From QHVT01 sp036399015 (lineage in GTDB: Bacteria > Acidobacteriota > Thermoanaerobaculia > Gp7-AA8), in the NCBI GenBank assembly GCA_036399015.1, contig DASWNW010000040.1, positions 7,726 through 71,725 on the forward strand: DNA of 64,000 bases. Reading direction: 5' to 3'. Under the pieces are notes generated by a model that had not been told where the DNA came from, ran no database searches, and worked only from the letters and a program-made list of their open reading frames with translations. Positions 17,205-25,945 of the stretch are shown in pieces. Numbering within the stretch: the stretch's first letter is position 1; every line of letters begins with the position of its first letter. Made by a program: the position numbers and the translations under genes.

Positions 17205-17908
17205 CCGAGCTCGAACCCGCCCGTCATCAGGTCGATGAGGATCGGCACATGCCGGTCTTTGAGCGTGTACAGCGACGCGTCCTCCAGCTCCAGCGTCACG
17301 AGGTTCAGCCCCCGCTCGCCCGCCCAGGTCCCCATCGAGCCGGGCGTCGGGTAGCCGATCTCGGTCAGGAAGGGGAGCGCGCAGCGGTCGGCGAGCTTCC
17401 GCCCGAGGTGCGAGGCGCCGGAGTCGTCGACGCAGGCCAGCGCCGAGTGGAGGCTGACCACCGCGCGCGGCTTCAGCCGCTCCAGCAGCGCGAGCAGCGC
17501 GACCGTCTCCGGCTCCGACGCGGCGGCCGCCCCGGGGCTCAGCGCGATGTCGCGCGCGTCGTTCGCGCGGCTCTTGTAGCAGACCGGGTCGGGGCTCCAG
17601 TTCGACGTCGGGAAGTTGCGGTTCAGGTCGACGCCACGGGCGTTGCCGCGCGTTCCGCGGAGCATCCCGTCGGGGTTGCCGCAGAGGATCACCGCCGCCC
17701 GTAATTCACCGGTCGGGATGCACCGCAGCGCTTCCGAGACGGCGACCGTCGTCTCCGACTCATCGCCGTGAATGGCCGCGAGCACCACCAGTTCGGCGCT
17801 GCCGCTCTCCGGCAGATACACCGACAGCGGAACGCCCTCCAGTGAGGAGCCGTACCTCTCGCATGCGTGACGGATCACGCCTCGATCGCGCCGCTCGACC
17901 AGCTTCAT
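17201..17908 (-). CDS. mpaA: Murein peptide amidase A-like M14 carboxypeptidase
   Basis: The 235-aa protein has the compact M14-type zinc peptidase plan. HGDE gives two zinc ligands and SLHS the third; NPDG and GVDLNRNFP line the active site, and LVTLELED holds the likely catalytic Glu. The short form with GNPDGM and NRNFPTSNW matches MpaA, which cleaves the gamma-D-Glu-Dap bond of murein peptides in the cytoplasm. The start ATG at 17908-17906 overlaps the stop of the molybdenum subunit gene as ATGA. Pairing with a glutamate racemase gene supports a role in handling cell-wall D-glutamyl peptides. Confidence 0.85.
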   Translation of the reverse strand: MKLVERRDRGVIRHACERYGSSLEGVPLSVYLPESGSAELVVLAAIHGDESETTVAVSEALRCIPTGELRAAVILCGNPDGMLRGTRGNARGVDLNRNFPTSNWSPDPVCYKSRANDARDIALSPGAAAASEPETVALLALLERLKPRAVVSLHSALACVDDSGASHLGRKLADRCALPFLTEIGYPTPGSMGTWAGERGLNLVTLELEDASLYTLKDRHVPILIDLMTGGFELG

Positions 17909-20124
17909 AGCAGCTTGTCCGGCGTGATCGGCAGATCGCGCACCCGTCTTCCCGTCGCATGGAACACGGCATTCGCAATCGCCGCGGGGATGCCCACCAT
18001 TCCCAGCTCCCCCATCCCCTTCACGCCGAGCGGATTCACGACCTTGTCGTCCTCCTCCACGAACATCGTCTCGATCGCGTGCACGTCGGCGTTCACCGGC
18101 ACGTGGTAGTGCTGCAGGTTCGGGTTCATGATCCGGCCGAAGCGGTGGTCGATCTCGGTCGCCTCCTGCAGCGCCATGCCGATGCCCCAGACCACGCCGC
18201 CGATCTCCTGGCTGTGCGACGCCTTCGGGTTGATGATCCTGCCGCACGCCGTGACCTCGATCGCGCGCGTGACGCGGACCGTGCCGAGGTCGGGGTCGAC
18301 CTTCACCTCCACGAACTGCGCGCCGTGCGCGAGGAGCGCGTACTTTTGCCGCTCGGGCGACGGCTTCGATTCGAACGTCTCGGTCAGCTCCGTCAGGCCG
18401 TTGCGCTTCATGACGTCGGCGATGCTGACGAAACGCGACGCGTCGCTCTTCAGTTGCAGGCGGCCGTCGAGCATCTCCACGTCCGCGGCGGCGGCTTCGC
18501 GCAGCGGAGAGCTGGCGTCCTGATTCGCGAGCGCGAGCAGCCGCGCCGTGACGGCCAGCGCCGCCCCCATCACCGCCGACCCGACGCTCGACGTCGTCTG
18601 CGAGCCGCCCTGCGACGGCGCGCGGGGGAACTTCGTGTCGCCGAGCTCGAACTGCACCTGCTCCGGACGGAGGCCGAGGTACTCGGCGGCGATCATGGTC
18701 ATGACGGTGTAGGTGCCGGGACCGATGTCGCTCGTTGCGCTGGCGACGTGCGCGGTGCCGTCGGCGCGCAGCGTGATCCGGGCGCTGGCGTTCCGCTGGA
18801 ACGCGCCCCAGACGCCGGTGGCCATGCCCCAGCCGACCAGCAGCCGCCCGTCGCGCATGGACCGCGGCTCGAACTTGCGGTCTTTCCAGCCAAACTTCTC
18901 GGCGCCGAGGCGGTAGCACTCCCGCAGCGCCTTGCTCGACCACGGCTTCCCGCTCACCGGATCGACCTCGGCGTAGTTGATCAGGCGCAGCTCGAGCGGG
19001 TCGATCTTCACCGCGTACGCCAGCTCGTCCATGGCGCATTCGAGCGCGAACATGCCGCTCACCGCCCCCGGCGCGCGCATCCAGGTCGGCGTATTGAGGT
19101 CGGTGTCGGTGATCTTCAGCGTCGCGGTGAGGTTCGGGCAGGCGTACACCTGCCGCGTGAAGTTGGTCGTGCCGTCGTTGAACTCCTCGAATGACGAGGT
19201 GTTGTGGACCGCCTCGTGGATCATCGCCGCGAGCTTTCCCGACGGCTCCGCGCCGAGGGCGACGCGCTGGACCGTGTACGGCCGGTAGCCGTGGCCGCTG
19301 TACATGTGCGTGCGCGTGTAGACGACCTTCACCGGCCGCTTCAGCTCGCGCGCCGCCATGGCGGTGAGGGCGGGGTAGTAGTTCGGCCGCAGCGACGACC
19401 CGAACGCGCCTCCGACGAACGGCGAGACGACGTTCACGTTCTCCTCCGGCACGCCGAACGCGGAGGCGAGATGCGCCCGCACGCCGTAGACGTCCTGCGT
19501 CTTGTCGAAGATGGACAGCCTGTCGCCCTGCCAGAAGGCGATCGCGGCGTGCGGCTCCATCGGGTTGTGGTGCTCGATCGGGATGCGGTACTCCGCCTCG
19601 ACCTTCACCGGCGCCGTGCGCATCGCCTCCTCGGCGTTGCCGCGGGGGTTCGGCGGCGCCGCCCGCGGCGGGACGCGCGCTTTCCCCAGCCCCGCCTCGG
19701 TGTCGGTCATGTGCTTCTCCGCGGCGTACGTCACCTTCACCAGACGGGCGGCGTGCCGCGCCTGCTCGTACGTCTCCGCCACGACGAGGGCCACCGGCTG
19801 CCGGTTGAAGAAGATCCGGTCCGACTGCAGCGCGCGGAACGACTTGTCGCGCTCTTCCTGGTTGCCGCGCGGCGGCGCCTCTTCCGTCGAGGTCTTCGGC
19901 CCGAGCTTCGGCGTGTTGAGGTGCGTGAAGACGCGCACGACGCCCGGCGCCCCTTCGGCGTCCTTCGTGTCGAGGTTCTGGATCGTGCCCTTCGTGGCGG
20001 AGCTCAGGACGATGAAGCCGTACGCGAGGTTCGGCACCTGAAACTCCGCCGCGTACTTGGCCTTCCCCGTCACCTTCGCCACGCCGTCGACGCGGCTCAT
20101 CTCTTTTCCGATGTATCTCGCCAT
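17905..20124 (-). CDS. paoC: Periplasmic aldehyde oxidoreductase, molybdenum-binding subunit
   Basis: The 739-aa protein is a xanthine-dehydrogenase-family molybdopterin subunit. It opens YIGKEMSRVDGVAKVTGKAKY, the usual start of this subunit. It carries GGAFGSSL and PGAVSGMFALE near the cofactor channel. VKGMGELGMVG lies near the C-terminus, where Glu at about position 706 is the base that attacks the substrate. The spacing matches PaoC (YagR) of E. coli, which uses a cytosine-dinucleotide molybdenum cofactor. Substrates would be aromatic or aliphatic aldehydes; this is family inference. It is downstream of paoB (12-bp gap) and overlaps mpaA. Confidence 0.9.
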   Translation of the reverse strand: MARYIGKEMSRVDGVAKVTGKAKYAAEFQVPNLAYGFIVLSSATKGTIQNLDTKDAEGAPGVVRVFTHLNTPKLGPKTSTEEAPPRGNQEERDKSFRALQSDRIFFNRQPVALVVAETYEQARHAARLVKVTYAAEKHMTDTEAGLGKARVPPRAAPPNPRGNAEEAMRTAPVKVEAEYRIPIEHHNPMEPHAAIAFWQGDRLSIFDKTQDVYGVRAHLASAFGVPEENVNVVSPFVGGAFGSSLRPNYYPALTAMAARELKRPVKVVYTRTHMYSGHGYRPYTVQRVALGAEPSGKLAAMIHEAVHNTSSFEEFNDGTTNFTRQVYACPNLTATLKITDTDLNTPTWMRAPGAVSGMFALECAMDELAYAVKIDPLELRLINYAEVDPVSGKPWSSKALRECYRLGAEKFGWKDRKFEPRSMRDGRLLVGWGMATGVWGAFQRNASARITLRADGTAHVASATSDIGPGTYTVMTMIAAEYLGLRPEQVQFELGDTKFPRAPSQGGSQTTSSVGSAVMGAALAVTARLLALANQDASSPLREAAAADVEMLDGRLQLKSDASRFVSIADVMKRNGLTELTETFESKPSPERQKYALLAHGAQFVEVKVDPDLGTVRVTRAIEVTACGRIINPKASHSQEIGGVVWGIGMALQEATEIDHRFGRIMNPNLQHYHVPVNADVHAIETMFVEEDDKVVNPLGVKGMGELGMVGIPAAIANAVFHATGRRVRDLPITPDKLL

Positions 20125-20136
20125 CGTGATCTCCCG

Positions 20137-21123
20137 TTACGCCTGGCCGCTCGCACGCTTCAGCGCGCGAACGATGGCCCGCTTCCCCAGCTCGACTTTG
20201 TAGGCGTTGTGCTCGAGTGGCTTCGCATCGCGCAACGCCGCTTCCGCGGCGCGGCGGAAGCTCTCCTCGGTGGCCGGCTGTCCGGCGAGCGCCGCCTCCG
20301 CCTCGCGGCTCCGCCACGGCTTGTGCGCGACGCTGCCGAGGACGATGCGCGCCTGCCGGATCGTGCTGCCGCCGAGCTCCAGCGCCGCCGCGACCGAGAC
20401 GAGCGCGAACGCATACGACGCCCGCTCGCGCACCTTCAGGTAGTACGAGCTCTTCGCGAAGCTCGACTTCGGCAGCTCGATGGCGACGATCAGCTCCCCA
20501 TGCTCGAGGTTCGTGTCCCGCTGCGGCGTGTCGCCCGGCAGGCGGTGAAAGTCGGCGATCGGGATCGTCCGCTCGCGCCCGTTCGAGCCGCGCACCCGCA
20601 CCACCGCCTCGAGCGCGTAGAGCGCGGTGGCCATGTCGCCGGGATAGGTGGCGACACAGTTCTCGCTCCAGCCGAAGATGGCGTGGTAGCGGTTCAGCCC
20701 CTGCAGCGCGCCGCAGCCGCTTCCCGGCTCCCGCTTGTTGCACGGCATGGCGGTGTCGTAGAAGTACTGGCAACGCGTCCGCTGCAGCAGGTTGCCGCCG
20801 TTCGTGGCCATGTTGCGGAGCTGCGCCGACGCGCCGGCGACGATCGCCTGCGTGAGCAGCGGGTAGTTGCTGCGGATGAGCGGGTTGTTGGCGGTCTCGG
20901 TGTTCGTCGCCAGCGCGCCGATCGAAACGCCGCCGCGCAGCGGCTTGATCTCGGCGAGCTTCAGCCGGGTGAGGTCGACGAGCTGGCTGGGCCGCTCGAC
21001 GTCCTCCTTCATCAGGTCGAGGAGGTTCGTGCCGCCGGCGAGGAACTTCGCCTGCGGGTTCGCCGCGACGGCGCGGGCGGCGGCGTTCGGATCGGTCGCG
21101 CGGACGTACTTAAACGGTCTCAA
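20137..21123 (-). CDS. paoB: Aldehyde oxidoreductase FAD-binding subunit with extra [4Fe-4S] motif
   Basis: The 328-aa protein has the FAD-binding fold of the CO-dehydrogenase/xanthine-dehydrogenase medium subunit: FLAGGTNLLDLMK and GGVSIGALATNTE. Around residues 120-145, four cysteines lie in the context RCQYFYD, PCNKREPGSGCG and ENCVATYP. This is the loop that holds an extra [4Fe-4S] cluster in PaoB and in hydroxybenzoyl-CoA reductase beta subunits. This loop is the main reason for choosing Pao over a generic oxidase. Its start overlaps the end of paoA by 14 bp. Confidence 0.9.
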   Translation of the reverse strand: MRPFKYVRATDPNAAARAVAANPQAKFLAGGTNLLDLMKEDVERPSQLVDLTRLKLAEIKPLRGGVSIGALATNTETANNPLIRSNYPLLTQAIVAGASAQLRNMATNGGNLLQRTRCQYFYDTAMPCNKREPGSGCGALQGLNRYHAIFGWSENCVATYPGDMATALYALEAVVRVRGSNGRERTIPIADFHRLPGDTPQRDTNLEHGELIVAIELPKSSFAKSSYYLKVRERASYAFALVSVAAALELGGSTIRQARIVLGSVAHKPWRSREAEAALAGQPATEESFRRAAEAALRDAKPLEHNAYKVELGKRAIVRALKRASGQA

Positions 21124-21940
21124 TGCCGTCCTCCTTGCGGATGGCCGCGAGCTGCTCTTCGTCGACGAAGCGCCACGTGTGCTGCGTCTGCCGTCCCGAA
21201 TGGACTTCCTGGATCGCGGCGACGATCCCCGGATAGGCGCCGCAGCGGCAGATGTTGCCGCTCATCCGCTCGCGGATCTGATCGTCGGTGAGGCGGGTGG
21301 TCGTGGCCGCCGTCACGTCTTCCGTGACGTGGCTGACGTCCCCCCGCCGCGCCTCCTCGAGCAGCCCGACGGCCGAGCAGAGCTGCCCCGGCGTGCAGTA
21401 GCCGCACTGGAACGCGTCGTACTTGATGAAGGCGGCCTGCATCGGATGGAGCTGGTCGCCCTTCGCGAGCCCCTCCACCGTCGTGACCTCCTTCCCCTCC
21501 AGCGACGCGGTGAGCGTGAGGCAGGAGAGGACGCGCCGTCCGTCGACGAGCACCGTGCAGGCGCCGCACTGCCCCTGATCGCAGCCCTTCTTGGAGCCGG
21601 TCAGCGCCAGCCGCTCCCGGAGCGCGTCGAGCAGGACCACGCGCGAGTCGAGCTGCAGCGTCTTCGTCGCGCCGTTGACCTTGAACGCGACCTTGACCAG
21701 GTTCTGCGCCGCCGCGTCGGCCGCGACCACCGCGTCGGGCGCCGGGGCGAGAGCCGCGAGCGCCTCCTCCTGCGCCAGGAGGTCGAGCGCGAACAACCCG
21801 AGGCCGCCGGCGATGGTGGTCCCGAGGAAGGTGCGCCGGGTGTGACCGACACCGGTCAGCGCCGGCATCTCGTCGAGCAGCGCCTTCTCGTCATCCGACA
21901 GTTCCGCTTCCGCGCTCTCGTCGAGCTCGTCTTCTTTCAT
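21110..21940 (-). CDS. paoA: Aldehyde oxidoreductase [2Fe-2S] subunit with Tat signal
   Basis: The 276-aa protein starts at ATG 21940, preceded by GAGGAGG. After about 33 acidic residues comes a twin-arginine signal (TRRTFLG followed by a hydrophobic stretch), so the complex should be exported folded, with its partners carried along. The plant-type cluster motif GCDQGQCGACTVLVDG and the second cluster motif CGYCTPG...CRCGAYPG are both complete. It is longer than E. coli PaoA because of the long N-terminal acidic region before the Tat motif. It leads the oxidoreductase genes, 32 bp after the stop of the FtsK-like gene on the same strand. Confidence 0.92.
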   Translation of the reverse strand: MKEDELDESAEAELSDDEKALLDEMPALTGVGHTRRTFLGTTIAGGLGLFALDLLAQEEALAALAPAPDAVVAADAAAQNLVKVAFKVNGATKTLQLDSRVVLLDALRERLALTGSKKGCDQGQCGACTVLVDGRRVLSCLTLTASLEGKEVTTVEGLAKGDQLHPMQAAFIKYDAFQCGYCTPGQLCSAVGLLEEARRGDVSHVTEDVTAATTTRLTDDQIRERMSGNICRCGAYPGIVAAIQEVHSGRQTQHTWRFVDEEQLAAIRKEDGIETV

Positions 21941-21972
21941 GGAGGAGCCTCCTCGCCGGAACGGCGATGCAT

Positions 21973-23850
21973 TCACTCCGCCAGCAGCGTTTCCAGCTCC
22001 TCGTCGGTCACGAACGGCGACTGCAGCCGCACCGGCGCGCCGAGGTTCTTGAACAGCAGGTCGCCGCGGCCGAGGAGGGTGGAGGCGCCGGGATCGCCGC
22101 CGAGGACGATCCGCGACTCGGCCGGTTTGACCACGCGCAGGCAGACGCGCGCCATGAGGTTCGTGTCGATGACGCCCGAGACGACGTTGCGGTCGGGGCG
22201 CTGCGTCGCGAAGACGAGGTGCACGCCGGCGGCGCGGCCCTTGGCGGAAAGGCGGCCGACGAGGCGCTCGAGCTCCTTGCGCTGTTTCGGGTCGGCCAGG
22301 ATCAGGTCGCCGTACTCGTCGCAGAAGCAGACGATGCGGGGGAGCGGCTCGTGCGCCGCGTTGTAGGCGCCGAGGTCGGGGAGACCCGCCTCGCTGATGA
22401 GGCGGTAGCGCCGTTCCATCTCCTCGATCAGCTCCTCGAAGACCGGCGCGGTGGGGGTGTCGTCCGGGTAGACGACCGGCGCGTGCAGCGACCGTGAGTC
22501 CTCGAACGCGTGGAACGCGGTGCGTTTCGGGTCGATGAGCAGGAGCCGGAGCGTCGCGGGGGTGTTCTGCGCGAGGAGGCTGGCGATGGCCGCGCGGAGC
22601 CACTCGCTCTTGCCGCTCCCGGCCGTCCCGGCCACGAGCATGTGCGAGTCCTGCGGCTTGGAGAAGTCGGCCCAGTGGAGCGTGCCGTCGATCGCCACGC
22701 CGACCGGGAACCGCGACGACCCGGCACGGGAGGGCTTCGCGAGCTGGTCGCGCAGGTCGCGCCAGTAGACGGTCTCCCGGTCGGCGCGCTCGACGTCGAC
22801 GACGATCCGCCCCCGCTCGATCGAGATCTGCGGCGGCTCCTGCGTCTTGAGGCGCACCCAGAGCGTATTCGCGAGCTGCGGGATGCGGTCCGGACGCACG
22901 CCGGGCTCGGTGTCGATGAAGTAGCGGACGAAGGCCGGTCCGGTGAGCGGCTCGCCGTCGAGCTTCACGCGGATGCCCCCCTCACGGAGTGCGTCGACGA
23001 TGCGGGTGCCGGTCTGCGAGTTCCTCGGGGTTCCTCGGGTTCCTCGGGGTTCCTCGGCGGCCGTCGCTTGCAGTGGGTCCGAGGAACCGAGGAACTCCGA
23101 GGAACTCCGAGGAACCGCGGTCTCCCCCACCACCCCCGCCAGCTTCCCGATCAGCGCCTTCAGTTTCGCCTCTGCCTCTTCGAGCTGGTCGGAGGCGAAG
23201 CGCTGCTCGTGCGGCTCCGGCTTGAACGACAGGAGGGCGACGTCGTCGGTGCCGAGGAGGAGGCGGTACATCGCCGCCTGGCAGGCGTCGGCTTCGGGGG
23301 CGGTGCGGCCGGACTTGAGCTCGAGCGCGCAGAGGGCGCCGCTCCCCGGCTGGCGCAGCAGCGCGTCGATGCGGCCGCTGACGGTGACGGGGGCGCTCCA
23401 CGCGTCGTCGTTCACCTCCAGGCTGACTTCCCGTTCCGTATCGGCGAAGACCACTTCGCGCGCTTCCGAGACGCTGCGGCCGGCGCCGCGCTGGTCCCAC
23501 ATCAGGTCGGCGAGCCAGCCGGTCAGGTTGCGGACCGCCGCCCAGTACGACGCGACCGCGTCGGCCTCCCCCTGCAGCTCGGCCTGGTGTTCTTCCATCC
23601 GCGGCGCGACGTGCCACGCGTAGGCATGCGACGCCAGCTCGCGCCGCCACGACTCCCGCGTTGCGTCGGCGCGCTCGAGAGGGCGGACGAGGTTGACGCG
23701 CTCGTCGCCGCCGGTGAGGCCGCCGTAAGTCTGATGGAAGAGCGTGCCGAGGAGCGGCAGCGCGCGCTCGCCGTCTCCGGCCGAGCGGGGACCGCCGGCG
23801 GCCCAGTAGACGTTGTTGCGGATGTCGCTGACGTTGACGATTCGGGTCAT
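21973..23850 (-). CDS. PD-(D/E)XK nuclease fused to FtsK/SpoIIIE-type DNA translocase
   Basis: The 625-aa protein joins two enzymes. Residues about 155-200 hold a RecB/Cas4-like nuclease core: Asp162 in SGRIDALL, Glu177 and Lys179 in LELKSG, Gln191 in QAAMYRLL. The Cys residues of the Cas4 iron-sulfur cluster are absent. Residues about 370-620 are an FtsK motor: AGTAGSGKS (Lys414), LLIDPKRTAF, CFCDEYGDL (Walker B, Asp511-Glu512), HLVFATQRPD and LLGRGDLLF. There is no membrane domain and no C-terminal winged helix, so this is not the cell-division FtsK. A family-1 repeat array encodes the linker at about 245-278. Likely role: DNA pumping coupled to cleavage; function unknown. Confidence 0.85.
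   Translation of the reverse strand: MTRIVNVSDIRNNVYWAAGGPRSAGDGERALPLLGTLFHQTYGGLTGGDERVNLVRPLERADATRESWRRELASHAYAWHVAPRMEEHQAELQGEADAVASYWAAVRNLTGWLADLMWDQRGAGRSVSEAREVVFADTEREVSLEVNDDAWSAPVTVSGRIDALLRQPGSGALCALELKSGRTAPEADACQAAMYRLLLGTDDVALLSFKPEPHEQRFASDQLEEAEAKLKALIGKLAGVVGETAVPRSSSEFLGSSDPLQATAAEEPRGTRGTPRNSQTGTRIVDALREGGIRVKLDGEPLTGPAFVRYFIDTEPGVRPDRIPQLANTLWVRLKTQEPPQISIERGRIVVDVERADRETVYWRDLRDQLAKPSRAGSSRFPVGVAIDGTLHWADFSKPQDSHMLVAGTAGSGKSEWLRAAIASLLAQNTPATLRLLLIDPKRTAFHAFEDSRSLHAPVVYPDDTPTAPVFEELIEEMERRYRLISEAGLPDLGAYNAAHEPLPRIVCFCDEYGDLILADPKQRKELERLVGRLSAKGRAAGVHLVFATQRPDRNVVSGVIDTNLMARVCLRVVKPAESRIVLGGDPGASTLLGRGDLLFKNLGAPVRLQSPFVTDEELETLLAE
23020..23117. repeat. Family-1 inverted array, copy b, inside the nuclease-FtsK gene
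   Basis: Four copies of GTTCCTCGG(G) run 23020-23058 at 9- or 10-bp spacing. A 19-bp spacer follows, then four inverted GAGGAAC units at 23078-23117. It lies wholly inside the coding region and keeps the reading frame, encoding a Ser/Arg/Gly/Thr/Pro-rich linker exactly between the nuclease and motor domains. Confidence 0.88.
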
Positions 23851-23853
23851 GTT

Positions 23854-23957
23854 GGTTCCTCGGGGTTCCTCGGATTTCCTCGGGGTTCCTCGGGGCGTCG
23901 CGTCACTCGGAAATCACTCCGAGGAACTCCGAGGAACTGCCGAGGAACCCGAGGAAC
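23854..23957. repeat. Family-1 inverted array, copy c, between the AAA and FtsK genes
   Basis: Left arm GGTTCCTCGG x4 (23854-23893, one copy ATTTCCTCGG), spacer of 23 bp, right arm of four CCGAGGAA units to 23957. It fills the whole 111-bp gap between the AAA gene stop (23962) and the nuclease-FtsK start (23850). On the minus strand the last unit reads GAGGAACCAACATG, so GAGG sits 7 bases from the start codon and probably acts as the ribosome binding site. Confidence 0.9.
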
Positions 23958-23961
23958 CAAT

Positions 23962-25932
23962 TCAACTTCTCTCGATGGCGCTGCTGCGGAGGAAGAGGAG
24001 GTCGTGCTCGCTCCGGCTGTCGTGGCGGATCATCCCGAAGACGTCGCTCTCGCGGGCCGCGACGTCGCGCAGGTCGTCGAGCGACAGTTTCGCGTCGGCG
24101 GCGAGGGCCTCCAGCGGCGCGAGCCAGCGGCCGGCGAGCAGCTCCTGGACGCGCGAGGCGAGCTCCTGCTGCGAAGGGGTGTCGACGCCGGTGTCGCCGG
24201 AGATGCTGCGCACCGCCTCGACGACTGCCGCCGGCGTGCGCTGAGCGAGCCACGCTTTCAGCTCCTCCGGCTGCACGCGGCGTCCGTCGAGCGTGAGGTC
24301 CCCCGCCGCGGCGTCGGCGAGCAGGCGCCGGAGCGCGGCGAGGGCGGCATAGGACTCGGCGCTGAGCCGCACGACGCGCGCTCCACCCTCGGCGAGCTCG
24401 CGCAGGCGCTGCTGCGCCGCCTTCGCCGTCGCCTTGACCGGCAGACGCTGATCGCGGACGACCACGACCTCGTCGAACTTCTTCTGCGCGTTGAGCTGCC
24501 CGAGGCGCTTCAACCGCGAGGAGAGGCTGGTCATGTTGCCGGCGTTGCAGACGGCGACGGCGACGGTCTTCCCGTCGCGCTTCACCACGACGTCGATGTC
24601 CCGCACTTTCGTCGCGTGCTCGCCGCCCGCGGCGCGAACGAGGCCGTCGATGATCACGCCGTCGTCGATGAGCGGTGCCGGCCGCTCGCGCTCCTCGTCG
24701 AGGGTCGCGTCCCAGATCTCCTCCAGCGTCGCCGCCGGCGCGGTCACCGGTTCGCTGGGGACGGCGACGTGTTGCTGCCAGGCGTCGAACAGCTCGCGGC
24801 AGCCCATCAGTAGTCGCCGCGCGCTGACGCTCGGGATCGAGAGCAGGTCGATCTGCGACTTCGTCAGCGGCCAGACCGGATCGGCGCGCGACGCTTTCTC
24901 GAAGACGCGCACCTGTTCGAGGTCGGTGTCGGCGCGCAGGCGCTGCTCGACGAGCGTCATCGCCTCGGCCGGAGTGATGAGCTTCAGCGACGTCCGCCGC
25001 TCCGCGATCCGGTCGAAGAGAGCCCGGCCGACGATCTGCTCCAGCGTGTCGACGAAGTGCACCTGCGCGCAGGTGACGATGGCCACGTTCTCGTGCAGCG
25101 CGATGAGCTGCGTGGCGGCGTGGGCGTAGGCGAGGAGGCCGGTGCGGTCGTCGGGATCGATCTGCATCCCCTCGATCTGGTCGAAGGCAAAGACGACGGT
25201 GGAGAACTCGCAGCCGAGGCGGATGAGCGTGGAGAGCGCGGTGAGGGCGGTCGACTCGTCGTCGAGGCTGAACGCGACACCGAGCGTGGCCAGCGTCTCG
25301 TCGGGAAGCGAACGGCCGAGGAGCCAGTCGCGTGCGGCGGCGCGATGGCGTCCGGCGAGAAACTGCGCGACGACGCGCACGACCGAGCCGTCGAGGTGCA
25401 GCGGCACCACGAACACCTCCAGGTGCTTCGTCAGGTATTCGGAGAGCGCGTCGCCGGCCGGGTATTCGTCCATGACACGGCGCCACCAGTCGGCGATCTC
25501 CCGGATCGGCGCGTTGACATCGCTCATGAAGAGACGGGCCACGGCGATCGCCAGTTGCGTGATGCCGTGGGTGTCGGGCGCGCCGCGGGTGATGTCGCCG
25601 GCGGTGGCCTGCAGGATGTCGCGGTAGACGCGGTCGGGCGCGGTGATCGGGAGGATGTAGACGAACCAGGCGTGCTCGTCCTGCTGGATCCAGCGGCGCA
25701 CGCGGTTGAGCAGGTGCGTCTTTCCGGAGCCCGGCTCGCCCGTCACCAGCAGCCCGTGCGACTGGCGCGACGCGCGGACGTCGGCGATCGTGCGCAGCAC
25801 GCGCTGGAAGGCCTCGTCGTTGATAGCCGGGACGTCTGAGGCGACCGAGCGGGCGTCCCACGCGGTGTCGACGCGGTTCTGCAGGAACGGGTTGCGAAGC
25901 GTGCGGCGCAGGGTCTGGAGGGCTTCGAGCAT
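23962..25932 (-). CDS. AAA-type P-loop ATPase with C-terminal degenerate nuclease-like domain
   Basis: The 656-aa protein has Walker A GEPGSGKT at 65-72 and a Walker B-like FAFDQIEG (Asp251) followed by a sensor-like VAIVTCAQVHF. It resembles ORC/DnaC-style loading or regulatory ATPases more than FtsK motors. Residues about 440-500 read DIDVVVKRDGKTVAVAVCNA and later FDEVVVVRD. This has the strand pattern of a PD-(D/E)XK fold, but the expected E-x-K position reads A-V-C, so nuclease activity is probably lost. No membrane segments. It is preceded by the winged-helix gene (13-bp gap) and followed by the nuclease-FtsK gene. The system role is unknown; no named family was recognised with confidence. 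Confidence 0.75.
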   Translation of the reverse strand: MLEALQTLRRTLRNPFLQNRVDTAWDARSVASDVPAINDEAFQRVLRTIADVRASRQSHGLLVTGEPGSGKTHLLNRVRRWIQQDEHAWFVYILPITAPDRVYRDILQATAGDITRGAPDTHGITQLAIAVARLFMSDVNAPIREIADWWRRVMDEYPAGDALSEYLTKHLEVFVVPLHLDGSVVRVVAQFLAGRHRAAARDWLLGRSLPDETLATLGVAFSLDDESTALTALSTLIRLGCEFSTVVFAFDQIEGMQIDPDDRTGLLAYAHAATQLIALHENVAIVTCAQVHFVDTLEQIVGRALFDRIAERRTSLKLITPAEAMTLVEQRLRADTDLEQVRVFEKASRADPVWPLTKSQIDLLSIPSVSARRLLMGCRELFDAWQQHVAVPSEPVTAPAATLEEIWDATLDEERERPAPLIDDGVIIDGLVRAAGGEHATKVRDIDVVVKRDGKTVAVAVCNAGNMTSLSSRLKRLGQLNAQKKFDEVVVVRDQRLPVKATAKAAQQRLRELAEGGARVVRLSAESYAALAALRRLLADAAAGDLTLDGRRVQPEELKAWLAQRTPAAVVEAVRSISGDTGVDTPSQQELASRVQELLAGRWLAPLEALAADAKLSLDDLRDVAARESDVFGMIRHDSRSEHDLLFLRSSAIERS

Positions 25933-25945
25933 CGGAGGTCTCCGA

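Noticed and set aside
17201..20773. A 1190-residue leftward frame continuous with mpaA
   Set aside because: Only its last 235 residues are real (MpaA). The rest is the wrong frame of the paoC/paoB genes, Arg/Pro/Gly-rich without motifs.
21973..23850. Chromosomal cell-division FtsK
   Set aside because: It has no membrane domain and no C-terminal winged helix, and carries an N-terminal nuclease.
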